Below are positions 46,061 to 57,600 of a DNA stretch of 64,000 nucleotides, one piece after another. Where the stretch lies: NCBI RefSeq assembly GCF_009730915.1, contig NW_024086870.1, positions 124,001 through 188,000 of the forward strand, written 5' to 3'. The DNA comes from Dioscorea cayenensis subsp. rotundata. Lineage: Eukaryota > Streptophyta > Magnoliopsida > Dioscoreales > Dioscoreaceae. Both the position numbers and the translations under genes were made by a program. The notes under the pieces were generated by a model that made no database searches, was not told the origin of the DNA, and saw only the letters and a program-made list of their open reading frames with translations. Each line of letters starts with the position of its first letter. Within the stretch, counting starts at the first letter, position 1.

Positions 46061-49000
46061 CATGCACATACAGCACATCTCTGCAAAAATTTTAATTACA
46101 ATGGCCAACTGTCAGATGGCACACTATATTCATAACTTAGATACTATTTCTTATTTACGCAAACTGAATCAAAAAGTGTAATATTATATGAAATTTGTCA
46201 GCAGTTTTGATAAATGAGTACAAGGATTGATTGATTGATTATATTTTATAATGTACTACGTATTTGATGATGGCATGGAATGGACGTCGATCGAGTTCGA
46301 GCTTGATATATATATATAGGCATAAATGAATTCATGATTTCAGTTGTTGGTGACGATGATGAAGGCGCGAGCAGCGATGCTATTGACCGACCACGCCGTG
46401 TGCACGGTCGTCAACACATGCTTCCAAGTAGTGCAGCAATCAGCCAACCGCGGCGACGTCCTCCAGCGCACCGCTCGGCACGCTATGCATGACCTCATCC
46501 AATCCATCTTCTCTCGCTTACCCTTCATCAAGACCCCAAACTTCGCCCCTGACCCTGACCGAGCATGCTCAGGCTCCGACGACGAAGATGTCGACGACCT
46601 CATCATCTCGGTGGAGTACGGGTCACGGTGCATGGTGGACATATTTCATTTTCTTTGCTCAATGCTGAATGTAGGGGAGGTAGTGGAGTCTGCTGATGGA
46701 TTGGGTTCATTGAGCTCTGATGAGGATGTGCAGGTGTTTGCATTGATGCTTATTAACTCTGCTGTTGAGTTGGGTGGTGAAGGTATGGGGAGGCATACTA
46801 GGCTCCTTCGTATGATTCAAGATGATCTTTTTCACCATCTCATCCATTATGCCACTCGTTCTAGTCCTTTGGTTCTCTCCATGATTTGCAGCATTGTCCT
46901 CAATCTCTACCACTTTCTCCGCAGGTTCTGCTTTAATTTTTGGGTCTGTTGTTTGTTTGGTGCTCGATCATATATACTTTGTGATTTGGGTTGTTGATCT
47001 TGCAGCTCATTGAGACTTCAACTGGAAGCATTCTTCACTTATGTTCTCCTTAAGATTGCGGCCGGTGGCAACGGTGTTCATCTTCAAGAAGTTGCTATAG
47101 AATCCCTTGTTAGTTTCTGTCAACAACCCACATTCGTCGTCGAAATGTATGTGAATTATGACTGTGATCCTATCCAGCAGAACATCTTTGAAGAGGTCGG
47201 AAAGTTACTATGCAAGACGGCGTTCCCTTTGACTAGCCCAATGTCAGGGATGCAAGTTCAGGCCTTTGAGGGCCTCACTGCCATTGTCCGAACCATTGCT
47301 GACGGCACTGACATGGATATGCATGATCCACCTGACAAAAATGACTATAACATTGACATTACTGAATTTAAGCCATTCTGGCTTGAGAGACATGACTCTC
47401 AAGACAGTCCAGAGACTTGGGTGGATTTTGTGAGGATGAGGAAGCTCAAGAAAAAGAAGATCATGATTGCCGCAAACCATTACAACAGAGATGAGAAGAA
47501 GGGGTTGGATTTTCTTAAGATATGTCATTTGGTTGAATCCCCGCCGGACCCGGAGAGCTTCGCGTACTTCTTTCGCTACACCCCTGGGTTAGACAAGACC
47601 AAGATTGGAGACTATTTGGGTGATCCTGATGAGTTCAACCTCCAGGTCCTCAAGGACTTCACTGATACATTTGAATTCTCCGGTGTCATTCTTGACACAG
47701 CTCTCCGGACATATCTAGATGCATTTCGTCTCCCCGGAGAATCTCAGAAGATTCAAAGAATTCTTGAAGCATTTTCAGAGAGATACTATGATCAGCAGTC
47801 ATCTGAGATCTTTGTCAGCAAAGATGCAGTGTTCATACTTTGTTACTCACTGATTATGCTCAACACTGACCAGCACAATCCACAGGTGAAGAAGAAAATG
47901 ACTGAGGAAGAGTTTATTAGGAATAACAGAGCTATCAATGGCGGCACGGATCTTCCAAGGGAGTATCTATCAGAACTATTTCATTCCATTGTATCCAATG
48001 CTATCACATTCTTCGGCCAAACAGGACCTACCGTTGTTGAGATGAACTCTAACCGATGGGCCGACCTTATCAAACGATCGAAAAAAGTCGAACCTTTCAT
48101 CCTATGTGACTTCAAGCATAAACTAAGTCGAGAAGTCTTTGTCTCCATCTCCGGCCCTTCTGTCGCTACTCTCTCAGCCATCTTTGAGCAAACAGATGAT
48201 GAAGAAACACTACACGAATGTGTCGAAGCATTGATAAACATCGCTGGGATAGCTCGATATGGTTTGGAAGACATACTTGATGAACTCCTCTCCTGTTTCT
48301 GCAAGTTCACTACTCTGCTAAATCCTTATGCAACAGCAGAAGAAACACTCTATGTGTTCAGCAATGAAGTTAAGCCAAGAATGGCAACGCTTGCAGTGTT
48401 CACAATTGCTAACAAGTTTGGTGATTCCATCAGAGGAGCATGGAAGAACATGGTTGATTGCCTGCTCAAGCTCAAGAGACTCAGATTAGTCCCTCAATCA
48501 GTGATTGAAAATGACGAAATCCCTTCCTCTGAAACCGAGCTTTCGCATCTCCGTTCAGAGTCCGGTGTCATCTTCCCTTCATCACACCAAGCACTGAGCA
48601 GCAGCAAGCAAGTCTCAGGCTTGATTGGGAAATTCTCCCAGTTCTTATCACTGGACACAGAGTCCGATTCCATGCTCAATGTGGGAAGCCAATTTGAGAA
48701 CAACCTCAAGATAATTCAGCAATGCAGAATTGGAAGTATTTTCAGAGAGAGCTCTAAATTACCAGATGATTCTTTACAGAACTTGGGAAGATCACTAATC
48801 TTCGCAGCAGGTGGTAAAGGTCAGAAATTCAGCACTTCAGTTGAAGAAGAAGAAACAGTTGGGTTCAGTTGGGAACTCTTGGCCACCATCACCATTGCCA
48901 ATATCCAAAGGCTACCAAACTTTTGGCCTCAGTTCCATGACTGCCTCACCGTCGTCTCTCAGTTTCCGCTCTTTTCACCCTGCCCTTTCGCCGAAAAAGC

Positions 49001-50147
49001 CATCGTCTCACTCTTCAAGATTGCTCTCAAACACTTCTCCTCTAATCCTAATTCTAATCAATTCAGTCCTGAAAAACAACAAATCGAAGATCTCATCTTC
49101 AAATCCATCAACCTCACTTGGAAGCTCGACAAGGAAATACTAGACACTTGTTGCGAGACAATCACAGAATCAGTAACAAAAATCTTGATTGACTTCCCAG
49201 ACAATGTGCATACAACAATGGGATGGAAGACATTGTTTCATCTGCTTTCAGTCGCCGGCCGCCACCCGGAAACCTTCGATCAGGCTATTGAAGCCATCAC
49301 TAAACTCATGACTGAAGGTACTCATATAACCCGGCATAACTACTCTTACTGCATCGAAGCCGCATTTGGCTTCGCCGCACTGAAGATTAGTCCACTGGAA
49401 ATCAGCTCAAAAATGCTCGACTTGATGTCTGATTCTGTGAAGCTTCTTATACAATGGCACAAGTCTGGTTACTCGGATCCCGGCAGTGCTAGCATCTCCA
49501 GTTCTTCTTCTTCTTCTTCTTCTTTAACAGATGAGCTGCCAAAATCAGGCAACATTGCAGCAAACTTGTTTGTAAAGCTTGCCGAAGCACTGAGAAAAAC
49601 AAGCTTAGTTCGGAGAGAAGAGATAAGGAACCAGGCTGTGACGCTACTGCAGCGGTGCTTCGACGCTGCTGCTGATGAGCTGGAGTTCACTCCGGCGAAC
49701 TGCATTGCTTGCTTTAACTTTGTAATATTTGCGATGGTTGATGATCTACACGAGAAGATGGTGGAGTACTCAAGGAGGGATAACTCGGAGAAGGAGATGA
49801 AGAGCATGGAAGGGACATTGAGGGAGGCAATGGAGCTTCTTGTTGGGGTGTTTTTGAAGCTTTTGGTGCCGTTGGCACAGAGTCCTGGGTTTAGGACGTT
49901 TTGGTTGGGAGTGTTGAGGAGGATGGATACGTGCATGAAGGCGGAGGGTGGTGGAGAGGAGATGGAAGGGGAGAGAGGACCGTTGCAGGAGTTGGTGCCG
50001 GAGTTGTTGAGGAGGATGATAGTGGAGATGAAGGAGAAGGAGATATTGGTGCAAAAAGAAGGGGATGAGCTTTGGGATGTAACTAATATTCAGATTCAGT
50101 GGATTGCTCCTGCTCTCAAGGATGAGTTGTTCCCTGAGGATCTTTGA
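45057..50147 (+). CDS. ARF guanine-nucleotide exchange factor, GNOM family (GNL2-like), 1399 aa
   Basis: Three exons: 45057-45533, 46344-46924, 47006-50147 (4200 nt). The order is the GBF-type one: N-terminal DCB segment (SCMLNTELGAVLAVIRR), HUS region (NYDCDPIQQNIFEEVGKLL), Sec7 domain at roughly residues 505-690, then HDS repeats. The catalytic loop FRLPGESQKIQ is intact, with the exchange glutamate at residue 598. MLNTDQHNPQVKKKMT and FIRNNRAINGG also match. Such proteins load GTP onto ARF GTPases at Golgi or endosomal membranes and are brefeldin A targets. The sequences DQQSSEIF and NRDEKKGLD resemble GNL2, the pollen-tube member, more than GNOM; that assignment is from memory of the family. 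Exon 1 is strongly GC-rich, unlike the rest. Its donor, GTTCTT, is weak and runs straight into a (CTT)n(ATT)n tract. A Ser run (residues near 1185) is encoded by (TCT)n. Confidence 0.9.
45780..45950 (-). mobile_element. LINE 3'-tail-like fragment in GNL2-like intron 1
   Basis: On the minus strand, CTCAGCTAAGTTGTACCTC is followed by an AT-rich tail with TTTTATTTTAATAAAAATG. It resembles the fragment at 15000-15110 and the usual 3' ends of plant L1 elements. No reading frame survives. Confidence 0.4.
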
Positions 50148-50505
50148 GGCTTTTAATTATTTTATTTTTTTGGGTGTAATTTTTAATTTGGTAGTTTGAG
50201 GAGGTGGGGTGTTTTTGTATAGTTGTGTATATTTTTATTGGTTGTTTTTTTGTTTTTATTTTTTTATATGACTTAGATCGTTTTGGTGATATGTGATCAA
50301 TTTTTTTTTGTTTAAATTTATGTGAGTTTTATATTTTGTTTGATATTGAAAGAGAGGGAAATTTTCAAAATGAGGGCTTTGTGTTTTTGGATTAACTTGT
50401 AATTAAAAATTTTGAGAAATTAACTGTTGATAGACCCGATTTATTAGATATGTAGATAATCTTTTTCCCTAGCATTGGTTTTTAATATTTTTTATAAAAA
50501 TATTT
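50148..50505. other. 3' flank of the GNL2-like gene
   Basis: T-rich 3' UTR and spacer between the GNL2-like stop and the tRNA gene. No other feature is recognised. Confidence 0.5.
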
Positions 50506-50510
50506 AAAAA
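50506..50510 (-). terminator. RNA polymerase III terminator of tRNA-Arg
   Basis: AAAAA on the plus strand is a T5 run on the minus strand, about 14 nt downstream of the tRNA 3' end, the expected pol III stop signal. Confidence 0.6.
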
Positions 50511-50523
50511 GATTAAGTAAATT

Positions 50524-50597
50524 CGACCACAGTGGGAGTCGAACCCACGACCTTTTGATCCGAAGTCAAACGCGCTAATCCACTGCGCTATGCGGTC
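50524..50597 (-). tRNA. tRNA-Arg, anticodon TCG
   Basis: The minus strand folds into a full cloverleaf. Acceptor stem is GACCGCA/TGTGGTC, D-arm is GCGC...GCGC, anticodon stem is TTTGA/TCAAA with loop CTTCGGA (anticodon TCG), and the T-arm is GTGGGTTCGACTCCCAC. There is no intron and no encoded CCA, as normal for nuclear tRNA genes. B-box (GGTTCGACTCC) and A-box sequences are present. A CAA motif lies just upstream of the 5' end (plus-strand 50601-50604), typical of plant tRNA start sites. It decodes CGN arginine codons. Confidence 0.95.
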
Positions 50598-50926
50598 ATC
50601 TTTGATTAAAATCACAAATTTATTTGGTTAATACATCTACTTCGCATCAAAGGGGGTACTATTGTCTTTCCATGGTACAATTCACCAATCTGATTTCCTG
50701 ATCGATCTCTCGCTCAAAATTCCCATTGTCACCACTGTGAATCCCTAATTCCATCCTGAAAGCTCGAAAAAGATCTCTAGTTCCAAAGCCCTCGAATTGG
50801 ATTTCAGCAAATTTGGGTGATTTTTGGTAAACAGGAATGGTTTGATCTTCAATTCGACTGGTTCAAACTCGCTGTAACTTGAATCGAAGAGAAGATTGAG
50901 AAGAGCTTCGAATTCGAAGAGAAGCC

Positions 50927-53900
50927 ATGTTCTATGGAGCTGTGGTTTGGGATCCATGGCTCATTTCGTCCCAGATCGTCTGTCTCCAGTGCTTGTACTA
51001 CCTCACTCTTGGCTTGTTCATGTCCATCCTCGTGGGCACCCGTGTCTCTCGCATGACCCTTGTCTACTTCTTTGATTTCTCGACTCTCACTGCTTCCACG
51101 GCCACGGGATGGTGTGCCATTATTGCGTTCCTTCTCACCTCTCTCGCAGGGTAATGGAATTCTTTTTTTTTTTTTGTGCTGGATTTATCGATTTCACCAT
51201 TTAGATTTGATTGCTAGGGTTGTAATTCTCAATTTACAATTCTTAATTTTCAAATTGAAATTTTTTGTTAGATAAAACAAGCTTACATTCTATCATGCGT
51301 GTAGCTTAGATTTGCTAGGATTGCAGTTTTCAATTTCTAATTTAGAAATTTCTGTTTATAGTTGGAAGTATTCTAGTTGTTTATCCAGTTTACTTATTCA
51401 TATTGGTTTCTTGCTCTTGCTAGTGATAGTTTTTGATTTCTAATGTGGAAATTCTGGTTTACAGCGAGAATTGCACCTATAAATTCTTGTCTTTTTCTTG
51501 TCTGGTTTACTTGTACATATTGGCTACTTAGATTAGATAGAGTGGTCGTTTTCAGTTACTAATATAGAAATTTTAGTCTGTAGTCTTTCTTCTTCTTTTT
51601 TTGATAGAGCTGCACATCAGGTAGAACGGAAAAATATCAAAAAGTAAGCCATGATCCCAGCCTCATTACAATCATTCATGAGCCATCTAAGATGCTCCAT
51701 ATCCCAATGAAATAGGGAAATCCCCTGTCTACACGCTGCAAAAGCAGCAAGGTTATCAGCCAAAATATTTGCCTCCCTTGGAAAAATCTCAAGATATGCT
51801 TCCAGCCATTGTGCCAACAAGTTCCTAATTTTAAGAATGTTTGTATGATATCACCATGACAAATGTCTGTCATCAAAACTAATCAAAGAACTGAGATTTG
51901 CACTGTCAGTGAACTGGTGGTCATCTGCATCCTGTGCACAGTGGCATGCTCAATGGCAAAAAGCAGCAGAAGACAAGTCTGACTTGATTGCGAGTGCTTC
52001 TGGCATAACCTGAGTTGAATTAGTAATAATTATAAAACCTGCTCCCCAATTGTTCAACCCAGCCCAGGAGGCATCAGAAAATATAGTAAACCTTTGTGGA
52101 AGAGAATGAATTATATATTGTCAAAACACTTCCTGATTGTAGGATGAAGCACTCCAAGTATTCCCACAAGTGGGTGATGCTCTGGCGCACAATAAGCAGA
52201 ACAACAGGGGTTCTATTGTAATTGTTTTTCTGTTCTGGTGTGCTTTTTTTGTATGAGTGGCTTTGGTTTTCTACAGTTTTGGTTTTCACTTCCAAATTGC
52301 TGAAATCTAGTTTTTGTTAGAAGACAACCCGAATGGCAAGCTTTCTCTGTTATTTCTAGTTTTTATTTATAATTTCTCTGCATTTTCAGAAGTTCCATGT
52401 AAGTCATTAATGAGCAGCTATTTGAATAATAATGCTAGTTGTATTGGAAAAGAAAGGTTTTGGGCATGAGAATGCTCATTGGCATTCACCTGGCATGTGG
52501 TTATCGTACAATATTGAGACAAAATATGTATGGCAATTTGTAATTATGTGATTAGTTCTGTAACGGTAAAAGCATGTGTTTGGTTTGTTATTTGAGTTGA
52601 GAATGTGAAATTTCAAGATTCTTTTGGTAGTGAGTTTGCTCTTTCTGGATGCATCTTTTTCTGTGATTTTCTTCTTGCCCTGTTCTATCAATATTTCATT
52701 TGTTCCACGGAAGTATGCTTCAGTTATTTTGAGGTGAGGTCACTGTAGAAACCAGAAGGCAATGATTTTTAAGTGGGAAAATAGAAATACTGTACCACTG
52801 TTTGAAGTTTAGAAAATAAAACACCCTTCTGTGAGTCCATTGAACAGTTGAAGACGATTCTCATTTACTGTTTCTTTATGATTTATGACTTAGGAGATTT
52901 TCGTACTTGAATAATCTGCTCCAACATCGATTATTAAGGGTATATTACTGGTTTATAATAAACCTTCCTGATGTTTAGTTTATTCCTTGAGCAGGTCAGT
53001 GTACATGTTTTATATTGTTGAGAGAGCCAAAAAGTGCTTGGATTTTTCAGCCACCCTCTACATCATTCACCTCTTTATATGTATCATATATGGTGGGTGG
53101 CCATCTTCCATAACATGGTGGGTCTTAAATGTTACTGGTTTGGCTTTGATGTCATTGCTTGGAGAGTGGCTGTGCATTAGACGTGAAATGCGAGAAATTC
53201 CTATTACACGACTTCGATCTAGTAAGTAGCCCCTTCCTTAATGCTATTGGAGATCTATCTGAGATAATTCAAATAAAGATGTATTGGTTGGCAATTTCCT
53301 CCCTATATTTTTGTGTGTAATAATTTAAAATTCATTTTTTAGTAATCCTTTATTCATGATTTTATGATATCTTCCTGTTTGCACTCTTGCTATTTATTTG
53401 CAACTGCTTTATGAAATGAGCCAGATGTAGCATTGTTAAATCGCTTTTAATAACTGTCTGTATGGTTTTGAATTTCCTTGGTGGTGTTTATCACTTTGAC
53501 TGTCAACTCCATATTGAATGCCATAAGGACATATAGACAACCTGAAAGTAATTTTTCAAGTCATAGTCTGATGGTAAAGTTTTCTTTTTCAAAACAAAGC
53601 AGTTCTTGGCATAGTGTGATTTGTAAAAGTATTATAATGGGAATTCCTTGATTTAGAATTTAGAAACTATTCTATTCTTCAAGAGCCACCAAACATCATG
53701 ATTGGTTCAGCAGCCTACCTACAATTTTTATCACGACAGCTAACTTCTTGGAATATTTGCTTTCCTGATCCATTTGTTTTGGGAGCGTGATTTTTTCTGA
53801 GAAATGTTCAGGATTGATGATGGAGACCTATCATCTGTTTTTTCTTGATTCACTACTTTGAATATTCTTAGTTTGCTTGCTGGTCCCAAAGTCATCCTTG

Positions 53901-54457
53901 AACGGCAGATGATCTTATCTTTCTTATTTTAGCAACAGTGAAACTCTTCTTATAGGAGGTTTTCAGTAGACATGTCCTCCATGTATGCTGTAACTGATGT
54001 CTTAGGTACCTTCCTGAAAATGAGATTTGATGATTTTGGCTGAATAGAAGCCAACCCAGGCCAAATTTCCTTCTCTTGGTTGGGCTTCTTTCACTATTTG
54101 TGACAAGTTCTTTTTGAGGAGCAATGATCATGTGTGAATATTTGTTAAACGGTTGATAACTTTAGCACCTTGTTGGCAGATCATCTAAGTTAAGGGTTTG
54201 TTTTATATGTCTGACAGATCTTTCTTTCTTTTGCACCTAACGTGTGATAGCTATATATTGTAAGTATGTTGAATGGTGGGGTTCAGTTGGAAATCATCAA
54301 GTTCAATTTCAACTCACAATATTAATTTTGTTTGATGGTGAAATACAATGGTTGCCTGTTTGCTTATGGTCCCTTATTTTCCCTTCGCGATTGTCTTCAT
54401 TTTAACTGTTTTCAACCAAGTAACTTACATGAATCATATTCCTTTGCAGATGTTTGA
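50927..54457 (+). CDS. SYS1: SYS1 homologue, Golgi integral membrane protein, 152 aa
   Basis: Exons 50927-51150, 52995-53221 and 54450-54457. The protein starts MFYGAVVWDPWLISSQIVCL and contains LYYLTLGLF, VYFFDFSTLTAST, YIVERAKKCLDFSATLYI and GGWPSSITWW, with about four membrane helices. These are signatures of the SYS1 family. SYS1 recruits the ARL3/ARFRP1 GTPase to the trans-Golgi, upstream of ARL1 and golgins. For the end, the donor TCTA|GTAAGT (53222) with acceptor CCTTTGCAG (54441-54449) gives the C-terminus RSNV and stop TGA 54455-54457, which I recall as the family's usual end. If that intron is kept, the frame closes at TAG 53227-53229 with RSSK, also 152 aa. Intron 1 is 1.8 kb and hosts a LINE relic. 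Confidence 0.92.
51617..52095 (-). pseudogene. LINE-type RNase H domain relic in SYS1 intron 1
   Basis: One minus-strand frame of about 160 codons, broken by only two TGA stops, reads like the C-terminal RNase H domain of plant non-LTR retrotransposons. It has FSDASWAGLNNWGAGFII at the start, TDSANLSSLI in the middle and PREANILADNLAAFA near the end. These carry the first Asp, the central Asp-Ser and the late Ala-Asp motif. A short AT-rich tail (51597-51616) lies on its 3' side. The reverse transcriptase part is absent, so this is a 5'-truncated insert. Confidence 0.8.
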
Positions 54458-55885
54458 TTCAGAAGATGCAGTTAGTATTTGATTTGTGATTTTCTCATTC
54501 AAATTCAGAGTCCTTGAAGTGTAAAACAAAAATGCTGATGTTATGATACCATACTGGAAAAAGAAAGTAAGATGAGTAACAACTGTAAAACAAGTTCCGT
54601 GCTACATAGCTTCTTGAAATCATGTTAAGCATCCCACGTTCTCTAGATTTGAAGTATATCTTGGTTTTGTTTGCTTGAAAAGTCTACAGGAATTTTTTGA
54701 TCTGTAATCATTGTATAAACAAGTCAACCTATGAAATCAGTTTTTTTTTTTTGCTTCTTCACTTTTTTGTATGAATTGCCCTCTTTAGATGATACTTGAA
54801 TAAGAAGTTCAATTTAATTTTCCCAGCAAAGTGTGCTATTAATCTTTCAACTTCATGGGGCACATGTGGGATATGTGGCAGATAATGTCTTGTGTACATT
54901 CAATCTATTTTGTCATGCTCTTTTATTTATTTATTTATTTTTTTAAATTAAATTGTGGATGTGTCAACAATATGAAAATTCTTATTTATGTGGTTTGCTG
55001 TCTTATCTTAGCCAGGAATGGACTTTCCAGTGTACCTTTCGCTTAATTTATGGTTCTAAATATATTAAATGGCTACATAACAACTAGGTCTTCAATTATT
55101 GATACAATATATATAATAAATATATATATGATTTTGACAAGAAGCCGATCGGTTTTGACACTGTGCACATAATATAAGTCAAGATTTTTTAGCACATCAA
55201 ACCTCCCCCAGTACAAACCCAAGACACAAATCAAATCTCTCAATTCTTTTGTTTTTTTTTTTTCTTTTTAAAGAGAGAAACTTTGAAAACAAAAACGTCT
55301 TTATTACTTGTTCATGAGAATCCTTTTATTTATTATTATTATTATTATTATTCTCCCATAAACATGAGAACTTGGTAAAGTAAAGCTCATTCATTGCTTG
55401 ATTGGCTTTGGTTGGTAAAGAGGGCAAAAGCTCCATTGTTGGAAATTTTGTGCATTCTTTTGAGCTCAGGTGAACCCTCCCAAATTTCCAACTTTCATGA
55501 ATTGTCATTTGTCAGCCATTCAACTTTACATACTATAAACAGGCTGTTCAAAATTGAAAACCTGAGTCAAACTACTTGTGCTATTTGTGTCCCAATCCAC
55601 TTTTCCAAGTTACTTACTATACATTGATGATCCTATTTAGTTTCTAGTAAATATTACATTTATTTGTTTGTATCTTCATCAACATCTTAAAATTTTATAT
55701 ATTTATTATGCATTCAGATTCAAATTTATATATTAAACAATGAAAAACAGTGAATTTCACACTAATATCGTAAATCCACCACCCTACAATAAAAGAACTG
55801 ATATTTTATTCATTCCACTGTTAAGTCAAAAATTACGGGTTTGAATCCCCCTAATTTAAAAGCTAAAGGTCCATGGATTGTCCAC

Positions 55886-55886
<1 letters not shown>

Positions 55887-55944
<58 letters not shown>

Positions 55945-55976
55945 CATAATAATAATCTCTTATTCTTTTAAAAAGT
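55887..55976. repeat. (AAT)n microsatellite
   Basis: About 25-30 AAT triplets, with one CAT interruption near the 3' side. Confidence 0.9.
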
Positions 55977-57284
55977 AATTTATATAAAATTTAATAAATC
56001 CGATATCATAATAAAAATGAAATAAAAAAAACCGAGCATATATTCTTTACCATAAAATATGTTATGGTTAAATTCAAAGATTCTAAGATTTAGAATTACC
56101 AGTGTCACAATTTTCTTTGAATCATACAAAGTCTACTGATCTATACTTTTAAAAAACTAAAAAAACTAAAAAAACTAAAAAAAGACTAAAAATCTGGCTT
56201 ATGGATCACTAAAAAGTAAAAACACTAATTTTTTAGTAGGGGTGGGTGCTTAAGGTCTTGATGATGCCAATAACATCCAAGAATTCATTTAAAAATTGGC
56301 AACAATCAAAGAAAACAGTAATACTCTTATCAACATTGGACCCGGAACTTAGACTTTAATTAACAAGCAATCATACATAGCTGAACGTATTACATGTCAT
56401 ATGTTTTCAACTTGCTTTATTATCCTCCCATTTTCAAGGTCTTATCAAGTCTAAACCTTATAAAGAAAGATACGTTGATACATCTAATGATGTCGAAAGA
56501 AAAAAAAAAAAACCATATTTATTCTAATTATCGAACTCTTTTTGTCATATGAGTTTTTGATAATTTATTGTATGTCTTTTTTTTATTTATTTATTTTTTA
56601 ATCAATATAAGTAAGTCACTTCACACATATCCAATATCTTTAATCATATTTTTTTAACTGAATCAAATCCTTGACTTTCTGAATATGAATTAATCGTACT
56701 ACCACTTATCTATAGTGGCTTTGTTACTAAATTTTTTCGGTTAAACAAATTTTTATGTAATGATATTAAATTATTATGATATTTAAAAATTTAAATTATT
56801 CATCATTGTCTCTTTCTTAAATAATAAATAAATTTATATGATTTATGAAAATAATAAATAAATATGAATTTTTTCCAAGTGAGACCAAGACCATTTCAAA
56901 ATCTAGAACAGATTACTGTAAAGGTCATTAGGTAAAACCAGAAGGTTTTGACGGGATTTTTCCTTTCACATTTGTTTATATCATGTAGAAATTATCTACA
57001 ACTTTATTTTTTTGATTTTTTTATTTTTTAAAGAGAGCAAAAGTGGTGGTAAATTCAAGTCAAAGTTTTTAAAAACAAAGATTGAAATACATTGTCTTGG
57101 AGTAAATTAAAGTTCAAAGAAGAATATCAAGATCTTGTTTATATACGCTCAACTGAGGGAGGTGCCATCTGAAAAACAAGTGCTCAACTTAGCTTTAAAC
57201 TCCTTACTTTTACTTGTGTATTATTTAATGTTATTATTATTATTATTATTATTATCTTATGTGTGTGTGAATACTAACAATCTT

Positions 57285-57294
57285 TCAATCAAGA

Positions 57295-57337
<43 letters not shown>

Positions 57338-57600
57338 GCAAAGTGGACACACTACAATGTTAGGGCATGTGCATCACAAAAATTTAATTGTTTAATTTGT
57401 GCGTACTCATTCAGTTCATGCAAAAATTAGATTGCAAGCCTATATTTACAATCTTTAATCAATATATATATATATTGACAAAGTGGACTGTCACATGTTA
57501 GGGACATGCATACTATCAGGAATTGATCATTCCCTGCATATGTACTCACTCAGCCAACATAGAGTATAGACTGTAAGTCTATTCTCACAACTGAGAATAT
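57285..57600. repeat. diverged tandem duplication, two copies
   Basis: Copy A is about 57285-57455 and copy B about 57456-57600. Both start with an (AT)n tract, then CAAAGTGGAC, an ATGTTAGGG(A)CATG block, a CGTACTCA or TGTACTCA block and an ATT(A/C)ACAA-type end. Copy B is shorter and about 20-30 % diverged by eye. Confidence 0.6.
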
